Assembly (NCBI RefSeq): GCF_000321225.1
Contig: NW_004450331.1
Span: 552,688-616,687, forward strand
DNA from: Odobenus rosmarus divergens
Lineage: Eukaryota > Chordata > Mammalia > Carnivora > Odobenidae
DNA: 64,000 nucleotides
Direction: 5' to 3'
The notes under the pieces were generated by a model, which saw only the letters and a program-made list of their open reading frames with translations, had not been told where the DNA came from and made no database searches. Within the stretch, counting starts at the first letter, position 1, and each line of letters starts with the position of its first letter. Of the stretch, positions 25,001 through 40,000 are shown one piece after another. Both the position numbers and the translations under genes were made by a program.

Positions 25001-28000
25001 TGGTCTGTCCAAGGATCAGTTAGAGAGCCAGCATGCCAGAAGCAGAATTTGCAAGGGGAATAGTAGTAGTTGATGAAACTTGGAAGGGACTGAGGACACA
25101 TAACGTGGGACTGACAGGCCGTTCTGAGAACTTGGGTTTTTCCTGTAAGGTGAAATAGCAGCCAGACACTCTCTACTCAAAGGTTAGCTCTGTTGAGTGT
25201 AAATCAGAGGGGAGCAAGGGGGTGGTAGGAGGTAGACCTTTGAGAGATTACTTTAGTAATTCAGGTGATAATGGCTTGGGTCAGAACGGTAGGGATAGAA
25301 GCCGTCGCGCTCTGGATATATTTTGAAAGTAGAGCCAACAGGATTTGCTGTGATGAGTCGGAGAGAAGTCAAAGATGAGTTCAAATTTTTGGTCTGAGCC
25401 ACTGGAAAATTGGAGTTTGCCTTTACTGATATGGGGAGAACTGTGATAGAGCGGATTTTGAATGGAAAAGAGAGGCTTTGGTTTAGGCCATTTTGGTTAG
25501 AGATGCATGCCCAAGGGATTATTTCAAGTAGGCTGGCACTGCAGTCAAGGCTGGAGTTTGGGGTAAGAAGTCCAGGCCAGTGACATAGAAGTGAGAGTCA
25601 GGAGTATGTATGTCATATGTGAAGCCATGGACTTTGACGAGTTTGTGTAGGGTTTAATCGTAGGTAGACAAGAGGTCCAAGGCCTGACCTTGAAGTCCTC
25701 TCTGAGGCCAGGGAGAAGGGGAGGGTCCAGCACGGGATGCTGAAAAGGAGGCCAGTGAAGCAGAAGGAAAATCCAGAGAGATGCTGTCCTAGAAAGCAAG
25801 TCAAGAAGACATTCCAAGGAGGAGGAAGCACTTGACTTTGTCCCATCCTGATTCAGGACCTGAAAGTGAGGGCCGACGTTAGCAGCCAGATGTTGCCCCG
25901 TGGAAGCCGTTGGTGACTGTGACAGAGCTAACTTGATACAATGGAAGCCAGAATGGAGTGGCTGACAAGAACGGGAGAAATGGAACCAGAAGGCCACTCA
26001 GCTCCTGAGGAGCTCTGAGGTGGCGGGGACCTAAAACTCTGCAGTGCCTGGGGCATGTGAGGGATGGGGAGGGTTTTATTTTTAATGTTGGTAGGTGTTT
26101 CTGAGGGGTGGTATGTTGATTGGAATGATCTAGTAGAGGGGAAATAATTGTTGGAGGAAAGTCCTGGAAGGAAAGGGATTCTGTAAATACATGTGGAAGT
26201 CAGCTGTAGATAGGAACTTGGAGAGTTCATCCGTAGTAACAGGAGGGAGGGGGGCGGAGCACAGGAATGTGGTGCTCACAAGGGGGCAACTCCAGTGAGG
26301 GAGATGTGGGGAAGTTCATTTTTTAAAGAGCATAATACTCTGTATTTCCTTCTGAGTGTGTTTGTTATATGGAATCATCTCTATAGATGGATGCAGTCCT
26401 CAGACTTTGACACTCTCCTTTGGGCAGGGCAACACACACACCCACCACACACCCCCACACACCCCCATACCCCCCACACCCACCCACACACCCACTCCCC
26501 ACCATCACAAAACACTATGGCCTGGGGTTTGCCCTGGAGGAGGTCAGAAACCAGGGTTTTTCGTCTTGTGCCTTCCAGAAACCAGGCCTGAATTTCCTCA
26601 TGCGTAAAGTGAAGACACTTGTCTCTGGGCTCATTCTCAGTGGGAGAACGAGCAACGGACTATGGTTTTTCTACTGAAATTGACTATAACCAACTATGTA
26701 GTTTAGTATTCCATTATCATTCACTTCTTTAGGAAATATTTAAGGTGAGCCTCCTATGGGCCCAGTAGCCTTTTAGCTTCTGGAGATACTTGAGTGAACA
26801 GAAGGAAGACCCTTGCTTCTGTGGCACTCCCATCGTAGTGAGGGGAGAGACGTCAGCAACAGCAGATGGAAGGCAGGGGTGGTAGAATTGGTTGAGTGCT
26901 ACAGAACCAAGATGAAATTAGAGCAGCATGCAGGAGTTTCCGAGTACTGGGCTGGGGGTGATCAGGAGAGTCCTCAAGGAGAAGGTAAGATGAGAGCCGA
27001 GTTACAGCGTCCGCACAGCGGGCCGGTGGGGAAGGAGTATTCCAGGCATCGGGGAGGAAGGTGCCGGTGTCTGGTGCGAAGCCGGGAGCTGACAGCAGCG
27101 CCGCTAGGGGAGTAGCGGGGCGCAGGGGACAGTGAGCTCGGGTCAGATGCTCCCGGGCTGTGAGGAGGGGGTGGAGGGGCCAGGCACATCAAGGAGGTCC
27201 TCACGGGCCTTTGTACAGACTTCAGCTTTTACTCTGGGCTATGTGGGGAGCTCATTGCAGGACTTGGAGAGTAAACATGATCTAACTTGGATTTGGAGGA
27301 GAGTCTGGCTGTCGTGTTGAAAGTGGAGCCCAGGTGAAGCCCAGGGCCTGGGGGGTTACCGTGGCAGTAACCTAGGTGACAGATGCGTGGTGCCTGGACT
27401 GGGGCCATGATGATGGAGATGATTAGGAGTGGTTGGATTCTGGGTATATTTTAAGTAGAACGAACAGAATCCTCTACCAGCCTGGATGTGGAGCTTTATA
27501 GGAGGTGGCATTGAGGATTATTCTAAGAATTTGTTCCCCTCAGAGAATAAGGTTGGAGTTTTTCTACTAATAAATTGACTCTCTTCTTTTTTGCTCAAGT
27601 CAAAAACTAAACAACTCTAGAGTCCTTGTTCTCAGTATGCGAAGAGAGGAGAGGTTCCAACTTGAGGGAAGTCAACTTCCAAACAGGGATGAAATGATTG
27701 TTTCTAGAAGTTGTATCTTTTCAGTGATTTCCCCCCCCCTCCCCCCTGGCATCAGCCCATGATTTTGAGCCTGGTTCTCAGACTACCTCTGAGGAGTATA
27801 GTTTGGGGGAAAGCTGTGGAAATACTGCAGAGGGTAGGTCATTTCTGCCTTTTTATGCTGCACCCTGTGTGGCTGGGGGATTCCAAGGGATAGTTTGCCG
27901 GCAGAGTCTAAGATGAAGAGAGAGGGGTGGAACTATGGAAGATTGGATCTGGAAGGGACCTAAGCCATCACTGAGTGACCCAAAGCTCTTCTTCCCTTTT

Positions 28001-31000
28001 CCTCTTTATATTGTTGAAAGTAAAACTATTATGAATGGCACTGCAGTATATAAACTGGATATCTTGGGATGAAAAAGTATAAACAATGAGGCAACACAGG
28101 TACTGTACTGTGTGATATGTTTGGAAGAGCCCTACCCTGGGGATCCAAAGGAGTCAAAAGGTCCTGTTTGTAGTCCTAGCTCGGGTGCTAACTTCCTACC
28201 AATGTGATGCTTGATGTGTTTTAGGTCTTTGTTTTTATATCTTTCAAATGAATATACTGAACAAGATGGTCTTTAAGGATTTTTTTTCCAGCTCTAAGAT
28301 CTATACTTCTCCTTTCTAGTCCTTACAAAGGAGCCGGGACTGCTATGTACAGCTGCCCAGTATATCTACTGCACATCACACAACTCCAGGGGTGTGGGCC
28401 ACATATACTACAGGTATATACAGATGTGAATGGTTCCACCTGGATGGGCAAGACAGCATCCTTGAAAGGAGAGGTCCTTAAATTTGTTGAGGGCAAGAAA
28501 TCCCTCAAAGAGCTTTCCAGTCTTGGCCCTATTTTATCACCTCTGTAGTTATGGTTCTTGCATGTAACACGTACGTTTGAATTGTGGATCATATATCCGC
28601 AGTGGCAAATGATCAAAGAAAGGGCAGAGTATTGTCTACCTTATAATCAGCTCTCATTCCAGTGTCTCCTTTTCTCTCTGATCTGGTTTCTGCCTTGGGC
28701 ATCTGCCCTCTGGATTATATGGATTGTGTAACCTTTACCACTCAGACAGGTATCTCTGGAATCAACCCTTGCTGCCCATTTGACCTTTTCAAATCTGTCT
28801 TCCTAGTCCTGCCATGCCGTTTGCTCAACCTCTAGCAGTCCTAAACCGTAGTCCTGTCTGACCTTGTCATGCCCTATTGACCTGTTCATTACCCAGACTC
28901 TTGGGAGGCAATGTCAAGGTAGAAGAACTTAATACTGTTGAAGCACAAAGGGAGCTTTGACGTCACCAGGGTGGTTTTCCTCGAGTTGAGTTACTATTCC
29001 ATAGGCTGCTTATGGGTGGTTTGCACAAAGTATTTGTTGTTTGGTTGCTTGTTTTCATTCAACCAAGTTAAGTCGACTTTTAATAGTAGCAAGGTGAATC
29101 TCCAAGAAAGGCCTAGAGTACATAGCACTTGGCTGACTCAGTGATCTTGGATATTACAGAACAGTGTTCTCTGAAAGACCAGTTTGGGAAACCTCATTTA
29201 CATATGAGGCCCTGGAAGACAAAGCCCAGGACCACACAGAGTTCGGCACAGAGCAAGGGCTGGGACCTACGTCCAGGACACAGAGAATCCTTAAAAACTC
29301 CTGTATCTCTTGTTTGTATTTGAAGACAGCAATTTTCATAATGATTTTTCTTTTAAAAGATGACTTTTGAATGTATGGTGTAAATGATCTAAGTGTTACA
29401 AAATCCTGCTTAGATATTTACTGTTCAGCTTAAGGCTCTATGACCTGGCATGTAAATGTTCCTACCTCATGCACAAAAACACAGCCCCTTCTTTAACAAA
29501 ACATTTCAGTGGAAAGCTTTCATTTTTGTACTCACTGTTGTTTGTACCCGTCTATTAATATTTATGTTTCTAGGAAAATAGGAAGCTCTTCAAAGCCAAT
29601 CCTTCTCTGGATACCTGGAAGATTTATGTGGAATTCATCGATGACATGGTGGTAGAAGGCTTTTTTCAAGCTATCATGCATGACTTAGACTTCTTTCTGA
29701 TGAATACGGAGAAACAACTGAAACCTGTGCCATTTTTTCAAGCACAGATGATTTTAATGCCCCCTGAGATTCTTTTCAAACCTTCTTTAGAAAGAGAGGC
29801 TGGGCATGGCTTCTACGATCTGGTAGAAGAAATGCTTGGCAGCAGCTGTAGAATGTCTGCCCAGATGGAGCGAGTGGCCTCACATCTGGAAATAGCAACT
29901 TATCAGGTACTATCTTTGAAAAAGGGTATGACCTTTGGTATTAATGATGGAAAAATAAATGGAGGTAATGGGGAGCACACGGAAAGGAGAAGCTAGGGAA
30001 AAAAAAAACAACACAGTTTCTGATTTTACCAACCACTCTCCCTTTGAAGCATGGCCTTGGGTGATGTTACGTTGCATGTGATTGACAGGACAGGGTGGGT
30101 TTTAATGAACGCTCACTTTTCCTCTCGTTTAGAATGACATGGAGAATATGCTGGGCCTGGTAGAGGTCAGGCAGGAGATAATGAAGAGAGTGGCAGATGT
30201 CATCAGCAAAGTCTTGGACTTCAGAAATACCCTGGACACATACGCCTACCTCTGGGTTGATGACCGAGCTGAGTTCATGGAGCATTTTCTCCTGTACGGC
30301 CAGACTGGGTCATCTGATGGAATGGATGCTCATGCAAATGGAGAAGTCCCCGAACAACCACCAACTCTCGAACAATTCAAAGAGCAGGCAAGGAAAACCC
30401 TTAGTGTTCAATGTAGTTATTCCTATTTGATTGAACTGTTCAAGGAATTTTTTTTTTCTAATTGTAGATTGACGTTTATGAAGCTTTGTATGTTCAAATG
30501 AGCAAGTTTGATGACTTCAGAGTGTTCGATGGTTGGTTCAAGGTGGACATGAAGCCTTTCAAAGTGAGCTTGCTGAACATTATTAAGAAATGGAGCTGGA
30601 TGTTTCAGGAGCATCTTTTGAGATTTGTCATAGACAGGTAGTCTTCTTTGCTTTTGGTATTTGGAATTACAACTTTTAACACCTGACTGCTTTCTAAAGT
30701 TGAGACATAAATTTTAAGAACATTAAAACTGCCAGTTTCTTAGCAGAGATGTGATGTTTAAATAGAATCTTACTTTCATTGTTGACCTATCAGACGTCTT
30801 CTACTTCTCAAGGTTTTAATGAGCTTAATTTGGATTTGTGTGTGTTCATGTACGTATATGTGTCTGTGTACGTATGTATATATGTATTAGTCTGAATGAG
30901 CTACAGCAATTTATAAAGGAGACAGATGCTGGACTTCAGAGAGATTTAAGTGAGGGTGATCACGATGGTTTAGTAGATATCATGGGGCATCTTCTGGCAG

Positions 31001-34000
31001 TAAGAAGCCGACAGAGAACTACGGATGAACTATTTGAACCCTTAAAACAAACCATCATACTCCTGGAAAACTACGGCCAGAAGATGCCTGAGCAAGTCTA
31101 TATTCAGCTAGAGGTAAGTGTCATAGTAAAACACCCATAATTAACATAAACTGGGCACCTCCTTTAGCCAAGTTCTTCACATGCCCTCTCTGAGGACATG
31201 CTATAACAACCTGTACTGGAGACAACTGTTGGCATTCTGCAGGTTAGGAATCTGAAACTTAGAGAGATGTAATACATTTTTCAAGGTCACACAAGTTGTC
31301 CCTCCAGTCCGTATGAATCTAGGTCTGTTTCATGCCAAGATATTCCATGTCAACCGCTGTGCCCACTGCCTTCTTATTAGGAGGTAATTAGCGAGCAGCC
31401 TCTGAGCTGCTCCTTGGAGTTCCCCTTGACCATTCCTTCCAGACGTGAAACATACCCCTGTTCTCTTTCATTGAGAGCTGCCTCTCAGTTGAGCAGTGTC
31501 CTAGTCTTTGGAAACATCATGGACATTTTAATAAAGAATAAGGAAAGCCCAGTTTGGGTGGAGAAATCACTGTTTTCTAAAAAGGAGTTCTGTGTCTTCC
31601 TCCTGTTTCTATGATCTAGAAAGAGTTGGTGGCCGCCCTCTGCCCAGTGACAAGCAAAGTCTTTTTAGTTAGAACTGAAACCATGAATCACAGTCTCACG
31701 GCCAAGCTTCTCTTCCCATGCCTGTGTTGAAGATCTATGGATCATATATTTCCATTATCCACCAGCTTCCAGGATGGGCTTACGTTTAACCTTGCAAGTG
31801 GGACTAGTGGACACATGAACTTAAGAAACTTGTATTAGGTTCTAGTTCAGTGATTCAAACCTGGAACTCAAGTACTGTGTGAGGCCATCTCATCTGTTTG
31901 CCTCAGAGCGTGCTTCCTCTTGAGTAAAATCTCTCTCCAGATCCCTCACTTCTAAAATTGGTAGAGTCTCCAGTTTCCCACTTCTTTGTTGCAGTGAAAG
32001 TCACAGTCCACACACCATAAAAGTAATCCTTTCAAAGTGCTTGGCATTTGGTACGTATGTAATGTTGTGTAACCACCGCCTCTAATCTCAAAATGCTTGC
32101 ATCGCTCCGAAGAGAACCTCTGCACCCGTGAGCCGTCCTTCCCTGCCCCTCCGCCCTACCACCCTGCCACCGGTCCCTGCGGCTGCCAGTTTTTGCCTGG
32201 GTCTGTGGGCTGACTTACTGTAGATGCTGCAGGTAAATGCAACGGTCCAATCTGGGGTATCTTGTGTCCGGCTTCTTTCACTTGGCATGGTATGTTTGAG
32301 GTTCATTGGCATTGTGGCACGTGAGTGCCGCATTCTTCTTGTGTCTGAACACCCACCGGTTCATTGTGGGTGCAACCTGTTAAGCCTTTCATCTGTTGAT
32401 GGACATTGGGACGTTTGGGTTGTTGCCATCTTCTGGCGATTGTGAATAATGCTGCTATGAACGTGGGTGCGCAAGTATTTGAGTACCCTCCCCTCCCTCC
32501 CCTCCCCCCCCCGCCCCGTACCTGTTTTCAATTTCTTTTGTAACACAGGAGTGAAATGGCTGAGTCTCAGAGTGATTCTAACTTTAACTTTCTGAGAAAA
32601 CACCAAACTTTTCACGGCAGCTGCTGCCTTTTATATCTCTGGTTTTGTTTTGTGAGGATTAAATGCAGCAGGGTATTTACAGGTGCTCTCTTTTGACTAT
32701 AAAGAATTAATACAGATGAATTACTAAATTCTCTTTATCTATAAAACTGTCCTTATAACTGAAGTCCACTTAGACACAGACATGAGATGTGGATACATAG
32801 ATACGTAACAAGAGTCAGAGATGAAATAGTATGGGGCACAATGTAAATATTTGTTTTTAGAAAGTTTTGGATAGTCTTTGAGCTAGATCTTGGACCTTAA
32901 AATAGAGAAACCAGTCATAACCCAGGTCATGGATATTGGGGATTTTAGCTATGGCTTCTAGAATTTGCACTATAAGAATTTGGCTCCTTACTTACGGTTA
33001 GTGAATTATTGAAAGTGCTAGGCTTTCTAATATTTTGAAAGTGGGCCACAGTTCTAGCTATGTGTCTGCCTCTGTCAGTAATTCAGGCTGCTCAGGAGAA
33101 AAAACAAGACTCATAGGCAAAACAGATTTCACGTAGAGGATAACAGTGCCCCAATTTTATTTTAATTAAAGCAGTATGTGAGAGTTACTGTTCCTTCCTT
33201 ACAATCATTAGCAGTTAGCAGTTTTAACATTTTCCAAATACTTGCCTGTGCTTGGTTCTGTGCTAAGAAAGCCCTCTGTGTGTCTGTGTCCTCACTCCCT
33301 CTCTACAATACGGTTTGAAGCAGGACTAAACTTTAACGTATAGATTTTTATCAAGTCCCTTCCTTGTTAAGAAGCCTTCACTGAGGGCGCCTGGGTGGCT
33401 CAGTTGGTTAAGCGACTGCCTTCGGCTCAGGTCATGATCCCGGAGTCCCGGGATCGAGTCCCACATCGGGCTCCCTGCTCAGCAGGGAGTCTGCTTCTCC
33501 CTCTGACCCTCTTCCCTCTCGTGCTCTCTGTCTCTCATTCTCTCTCTCTCTCAAATAAATAAATAAAATCTTAAAAAAAAAAAAAAAAGAAGCCTTCACT
33601 GACTGCCTCTAGCCTCTGAATACTGTCTAGTTGCCCTACAAGTGCTCTTCTACCCCCAGCCTGCACTGGTCGTCTCACCTTGCAGGATCTCAAGGGATCG
33701 CACCCAAATTTCTGCCTGTTGGAACCCGGTCCTTACTTTGAGGCACAGATTCAATGCTCCCTCTTTAGAGGAATCCTATCATTGAGGCTTTGGAGATCAT
33801 CTGATCTTTTAGTTTTCAAGGAACATCTCTTTGTATCAAGTGGAATCTTATTTGGAATCCCTAAAAAAGAAGCAGGTAATGGCAGGCTTACTTAGCCAAT
33901 AAGGGTTAAGGGGCCTGAGCCCAGGGATGTGACCTTTGCAGCCCTTACTCCTGAAGGGACTCCAGGTGATGGTTAGGTTCCATGGGATCGATAGGAAGTG

Positions 34001-37000
34001 CGAAGGGAGTTGCACAGAGGAGGGTGCGGAGTTCTGATGAGAAGGGTGGAAGGAGGAGACGAAGGACAAAGGGGTGTAAAGCCCAGGTCTCTTGGTCTCT
34101 GGTCTGCTTCGGTGATTCCTGTCAGGAGTGTTGCCTTCCAAGCATTCTGTCCCACAGAAGAGTTCTTGAGCGCCTCTCATTGACTCTGACAGATTGCAAA
34201 ACAATTGAAGTGGAAGAACATATTTTATGTTTCCAGGACCCCCTCCCCCACACGGATACAGCTGACACTTAGCACAGCGTACTCTTCATAATTGGCAGCT
34301 ACTCAGTCGTTCATCAAATATTTATTGAGGCTTGCAAAATAGTCTTTAGAACCTTTGTTTTTGCACTCGAGCTGCACAAGTAGAGTCCCCTCACCATGGG
34401 TGGTTTTGTATGACAAAAACAATTTCAATGTCCTAGGAGATCACCCAGAGAAACAATGCTTTGTTCGTCTGGGCACAAGGAATGCTTTTCGACAGCATTT
34501 ACGCACAAGGGGTCTTCAAAGAAAAGATTTTGCTGTTGTCCTATTTGCATTGTAGTCAGGCAGTGCAGAGTGAGTCGCTACCTGAACTCTTTATTGCTGT
34601 TTTTGTCCTACATCAAGTAGAAATTAACCTTCCCTTCCCTTGGCCTCTCTTTACTTCAGAAATCCCGGTTAGTTATAATGAACCTGACCTAAATGCGCGA
34701 ACTCTCCATCAGGACAGAGTACACACAGAGCTCTGGAAGCTAGAGGACAAGGCAGATGAGATTGAGTCACATTTTCCTCTGTGCCCCACCAGATTCAAAG
34801 CAGCTTTCTTCGCTTGCTAAATTGCTAAACCTGCCTCCCATTTCCACTTGTTAGACAGCAGGGAAGTCCTTTCCAGAGCACTTGAATTTTATTCCCTTAA
34901 CAGCAAAACAATTTGGAAATTGGTGTGTATTTGGAAAAGATTTCCCGTATTCTGAGATAAATCTTATACCAGAGGACAACTCTGGTTTATGCTTGGAAGA
35001 TACGAATCCAGTGGTGCCAGTGGATCACCCTGGCTCGGAGCCTTGAGCCACTTGCATCTTTCTGAGGATAATCTCCTTCTGTTCGAGAAGAATGAGAAGA
35101 TGTTATAGGTTAATGTATAGAGGTTGGAATAATTGAATCCTGTGGAGTTCATTTAATTCAGGAACTGAACTTTTTCCCATCTGCACCTTTGTTTTCGTAG
35201 GAATTACCTGAAAGATGGGAAACTACCAAAAAGATTGCAGGAACTGTCAGACATGCTGTCTCACCTCTCCAAAACGCAGAAGTCACCCTCATAAGGAAAA
35301 AGTGTATTTCATTTGATGTAAGCGAGCTACTAAGTGTTGTGGGTGTTATGTTCATTTTCTTTGCTTTAGAGAAAGGATTTTTACAAGGGTAATTGAAGCT
35401 ATTGTTTGAGATTCACCTTCAGTTTTTTTCTGCCCTCATCAGCGGAAGCAGGCCGAGTTCAGAGAGAGATTCAGACTCTATGCTCCTCTTGGTTTTAATG
35501 CAGAAAATCCGTACACAGTGCTTGATAAGGTAACGCTGAAGTCAATTGTTTTTTTGCTACAATAGCCCTTGTAGAAAGTCAAATTAGACACTGATGTACT
35601 GAGATATTTTGCCTTAGTTTGGCAGTTAGAGCAGTTGAGAATTAACTATTACAAACCGGGTTATGAACCGTTCACCCCAATAGTGTTTTAAATCATGTCT
35701 CCCAAAACCACCATCATTATCAAAGTGATTATGCTAGTGAAAGTAACAACTACTATTTTTTAAGCACTTACTATGTAAATGTGTCAAAAACTTTAAGCAT
35801 ATTGCTTATGTTATTTGTTCTGGTTCTTATAATAGCCCTACAATATAGCTTCTCTTCTTTTCAGATAAAGAAACCATCATGTGTAATTGAGTAACGTTGG
35901 GCATTACACAGTGACAGATTAGTATTAAAATTCTAGCTGTCCAAATTTTTTTAATCAGGAATTTTACCCACTATTATTGTTTGCCCTGTGATACTTGGCT
36001 AGCGACTTTTAACCATGGTAAAGAGAGTCCATAACTTACGCTTAACTTGGGATACAGATATTATGGAATCATACAGTCCTAGTTTCTAGTGAACTGCTTT
36101 ATTGTAGCTGACTATAAGAATGAACATAATGGGCAAATAACCCAAAGTGGTGAGTGGTTCACATGAGGCTTGAAAAAGATGTTTTAAAAGTTTATTAGAA
36201 AATTAACACTTTGATTTCTTGAGGAATTCTTAACCTAGTAGCCAAAATGAGCAGTGATGGTGAAGTTTAGATTCAGGAGCAGTGAATCTTCCTGAGATCT
36301 TCATGGAGGCTGCCATCCTGTTTTTACTCCATACTAGAGACAGGCTTGACTCCTTAGACTGGTAGAAAACTTAGAGTGGACACAGCTTGTACCTCTCTGT
36401 CCAAATTCTGGGTTGAATTTAGTTTTAACTGCTTTACACCCTTTCAGAAAGCACCATTCTGTAGCAGAATATCTTCTCTTGCACTTGGCTGCAGAAAACC
36501 GGTTAATATATTCATTGTGGATTAGAATATGCTAATAGAGTCGTGGGGTTTTCAAAGATTCTATCTAAATTGCAGGTGGTCTGAACAGATTGTGGAAGGG
36601 GAGACATTTTTACTTGACTAACCAATGTGCTGTATATAAACATTTACTACAGTTATTTATTGAATGCTACCATTTGCGTGCTGTAATATAACAGCATGGA
36701 GTTAAATATTTAAAAGTCAGAGCTATTTATCTTTGTACCTACAGAATGTGTTGAGGGATGTTTTGAATATAGTAGGGCTGTGTTACCTGTATTTTGAAGT
36801 CATTTGTGTGTGTGTATGTGTGTATAGGTGCATGCACATCTAATACCTCAGTGGATTCATCCAGAGGCACATATATTCTTGTTCTGGGTGGGTATGGTAG
36901 ACCTTGGTACTCAAGGCATCTCATTCCACAAGGCAGAAACCTTTGACCCTCCAGAATCAAAGGAAGTGGTATGGTATATTACACTGTATATTGTATTATA

Positions 37001-40000
37001 ATGGATTCGTCAGTAAACTTAGATTATGAGCTTTTGTTTCTTCATAGGCAAAGACGCAGAAAACACTTGAGTTAACATAACTCAGTTATATATTTAGGAA
37101 TGATTTAGTATCAATAATAGGAAAAATGGTGACTAGAAGGGCTGTTGACTTTGGGGAGCACAGTACTCTAGACAATTTGAAAAATCCTTTGGAAAAACAG
37201 ATGCCGAAACATGTTCACAGATGTGCAACTTGAAATGAATTGCTGCACTCCCCGGATAAGAAGAGGAATCTCCTAAAGGGCAGGGGGAAAAAATGGAGGC
37301 GCTGAATCTAGGGTGAAAAGCCAGAGGCAAACATAGAAGCCTGTGCTCCTTGTGGGGGCAAATGAAACGTTGCTACCAGGGGACATGGAGATGCTTGGGA
37401 GCATGAGTACTGGTTACCCAGGGAGCCTAAATGACCATCAGAAGCAGAAAACATTAATTGCAGTATTCATACAAGGTAATAAATGTATTCATGCAAGGCC
37501 GTGCTTACACAATAGTAGGAATCAATGAATTTCGCACAGCCTCGTGAATATATATAAGTAAGCCTCCAAAATAAATAGGAATTGAAATGTCTTAATATAG
37601 AGGGTAAAATTACTCACATAAACTTCAGAAACAAACTTTAACATTTTAGCATTTAGCAGTGCATACATAGGTAGTAAAAAAAAAATCGGGAATATTAAAT
37701 AAAAATTAGGTGGTTAATTCTGTAGTGGGAAGGAGGGGAATAAAACTGAGAAGTCCATTAAAAGTTATAACATAGTCCTAAGCTGGATGGTGTGCACACA
37801 CACCTCCTTTTGATGTGTATGGAATTTTTCATAATAGAAAATGGGTAAAACTAAGAGAATTGTGGTTCTCATTTATAAAGGTATAACTTATAAAACTGAA
37901 ACCCATAACTTGTATAACGAAAGATCAAAGCGCTGATGCTCTTCTTGACATAGTAGGAAGCCAGTAAAGTTGAAAACTGATGAAGCAAAAAGGACTAAGT
38001 ATGAGTATTTAAATTAAAAAAAATCAGAAGAATTAAAGTAATAGTTGGGTATTGAGAGGAGGATGGGAGACAATATAAGGTGGAAAAACGAAGTCAAGTC
38101 CTTTTTTTTTTTTTTGCAAAGCCGGTAACCCAGTGTAATGTCTCAACTTGATAAATGAAGAAGGAGCGGCCTGCGCACAGAATCGAGTTAGAGAAATAGC
38201 ACCCAGAAGAACAGGAAAGAGAACCAGCTGCTTCTGCACGACAGGCTCCTCCATCCTCTAACTTTTACCATGTGAACACGCTACTAGGTTCATAAAAACT
38301 AAAATTAAAGTTGGCTTATCAAGAAAGTAAAAAATAACTCCGCTTACATTTGGCATAACACAGACTAGCCTACATAGATGGGATGGTAGACCAGTTGTAG
38401 GAAAGACCATCGTACAGTGAAATTTCTCCTACTGTGCTGTCTTTAGCTCCAGGGTTTTATTTCATGAATTCTCTAAAGTACATTTTGTACTACTGATAAT
38501 CTCTGGGATATTTTTTTAAATCCAAAACTTTTTTTTTAAAGAAGTGGTTGCTGCTTCAGTGGAAGCTCTAGAGCCTCACCTTTGGCTTCCCTAGCCGAGT
38601 CCCCAGCTGTACAATGAAAATTGGGAAGATGGTTTTCATAGAGCAAATTTTGCTGAAGTATGTGTGGGGGCAGTACTGGTGACATGATTGTATTGATGAC
38701 TAGTCTCCTCTCACTTGCTGAGTAGCTGTGAGTTTGCTCATCAGAACCCTACAGTTCACCAGTAATTACACTGCCACCTTCTTTTAATTTTCATTTTAAG
38801 ATAAAGGTTGCAAATGTTGACCTTTACAGAGGTTCACAGAACCGTGTAGCTTCTCTTTCTTTGGCAGTTCATTGGATGTGAAGGGTGTTGGGGTGCATGT
38901 GTGTGTGTGTTTTCTCCTTAGGCAAATCAAGAGCTTGAGGCATTGGAAGAAGAAATGTTACAGATGCAAGAAGCTACCCACCTTTTTGAAGTGGCTCTTC
39001 CCGAGTATAAACAGGTGAAGCGGTGTCGCAAAGAAATAAAATTGCTCAAGGGCCTCTGGGATGTCATTACTTACGTTACAGTAAGACACTGCCTTTTTTT
39101 TTTTTCAGTAGTTCTTTTGTATAAATAGGCAATTTTTAGTGTCTATATCATTCCATGGGGGTTTTATAATGTCTTGAAATCTGTGGGCAATATATTCCCC
39201 TCCCCGCCAAATTAGAATTTGTCTATCTCTGTGAGAAGATTCTTTTCTGAATTATCAGTTGTTTTCCTTTTGGATCTGAATGAAACTGTATAATGAGTTG
39301 ACTGCTTCAGATTCTTTTCAGGGATTATGTAGGATATAAATGAAAATAATACTTAAGTATATTCTACATGTATATGGTGACCTGTGAATGCAAATTCATG
39401 TATATATTTCTACCTACATGTATGTGCATGTATAAGAGACCTGACTGAAGTTAATTTGCATGTTGTTAATTAAGTCCCAAACTTAAATATAAAAATAAGT
39501 TCTGGGGAACTAGGTATATTGCAACACGTATTCTTCATAATTTGCTTTGAAGTTAGTTGAAAGCCATATAGAGTGTTAACATAGAATATGGTCAGAAAGT
39601 TAACGAGCATTTTGTTGATAATGGGTGAAGACTCTCTTATGGAAGCTCATTTTATATTACATGCAGAACTTTAAAACCTGGTATTTAATGGTAATACACT
39701 TATCAATTCAGAGTACTCAGGATTAAATGATAATGATAGTATGTAAATGGAATTTGTCACTGCTACTAGAAATTAATATATCATAATGTTTTCACCTTAA
39801 GTTTGACATGTCCTGACAACTTTTTTGTTTTGCTGATAGGGAAGTTTTGACTAGTGCGGTTAATATTTAAATAATTGGCTTTTCACTGGATGATGGAATC
39901 ACTGTGTATCATCGGTTTATATATTTTGCTGTGGAGACTTGCTTTCACCAAATGTTGTTGACACTTTTATCTGCTTGTGCGTTTTCAGAGAAGCATTGAT

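Noticed and set aside
25545..25997. 150-codon minus-strand frame in the 5.35-kb intron
   Set aside because: It is a relic of L2 reverse transcriptase, with broken frames on either side.
26295..26677. Pro/His-rich plus-strand frames in all three phases
   Set aside because: They come from the CA/CCCCAC simple repeat.
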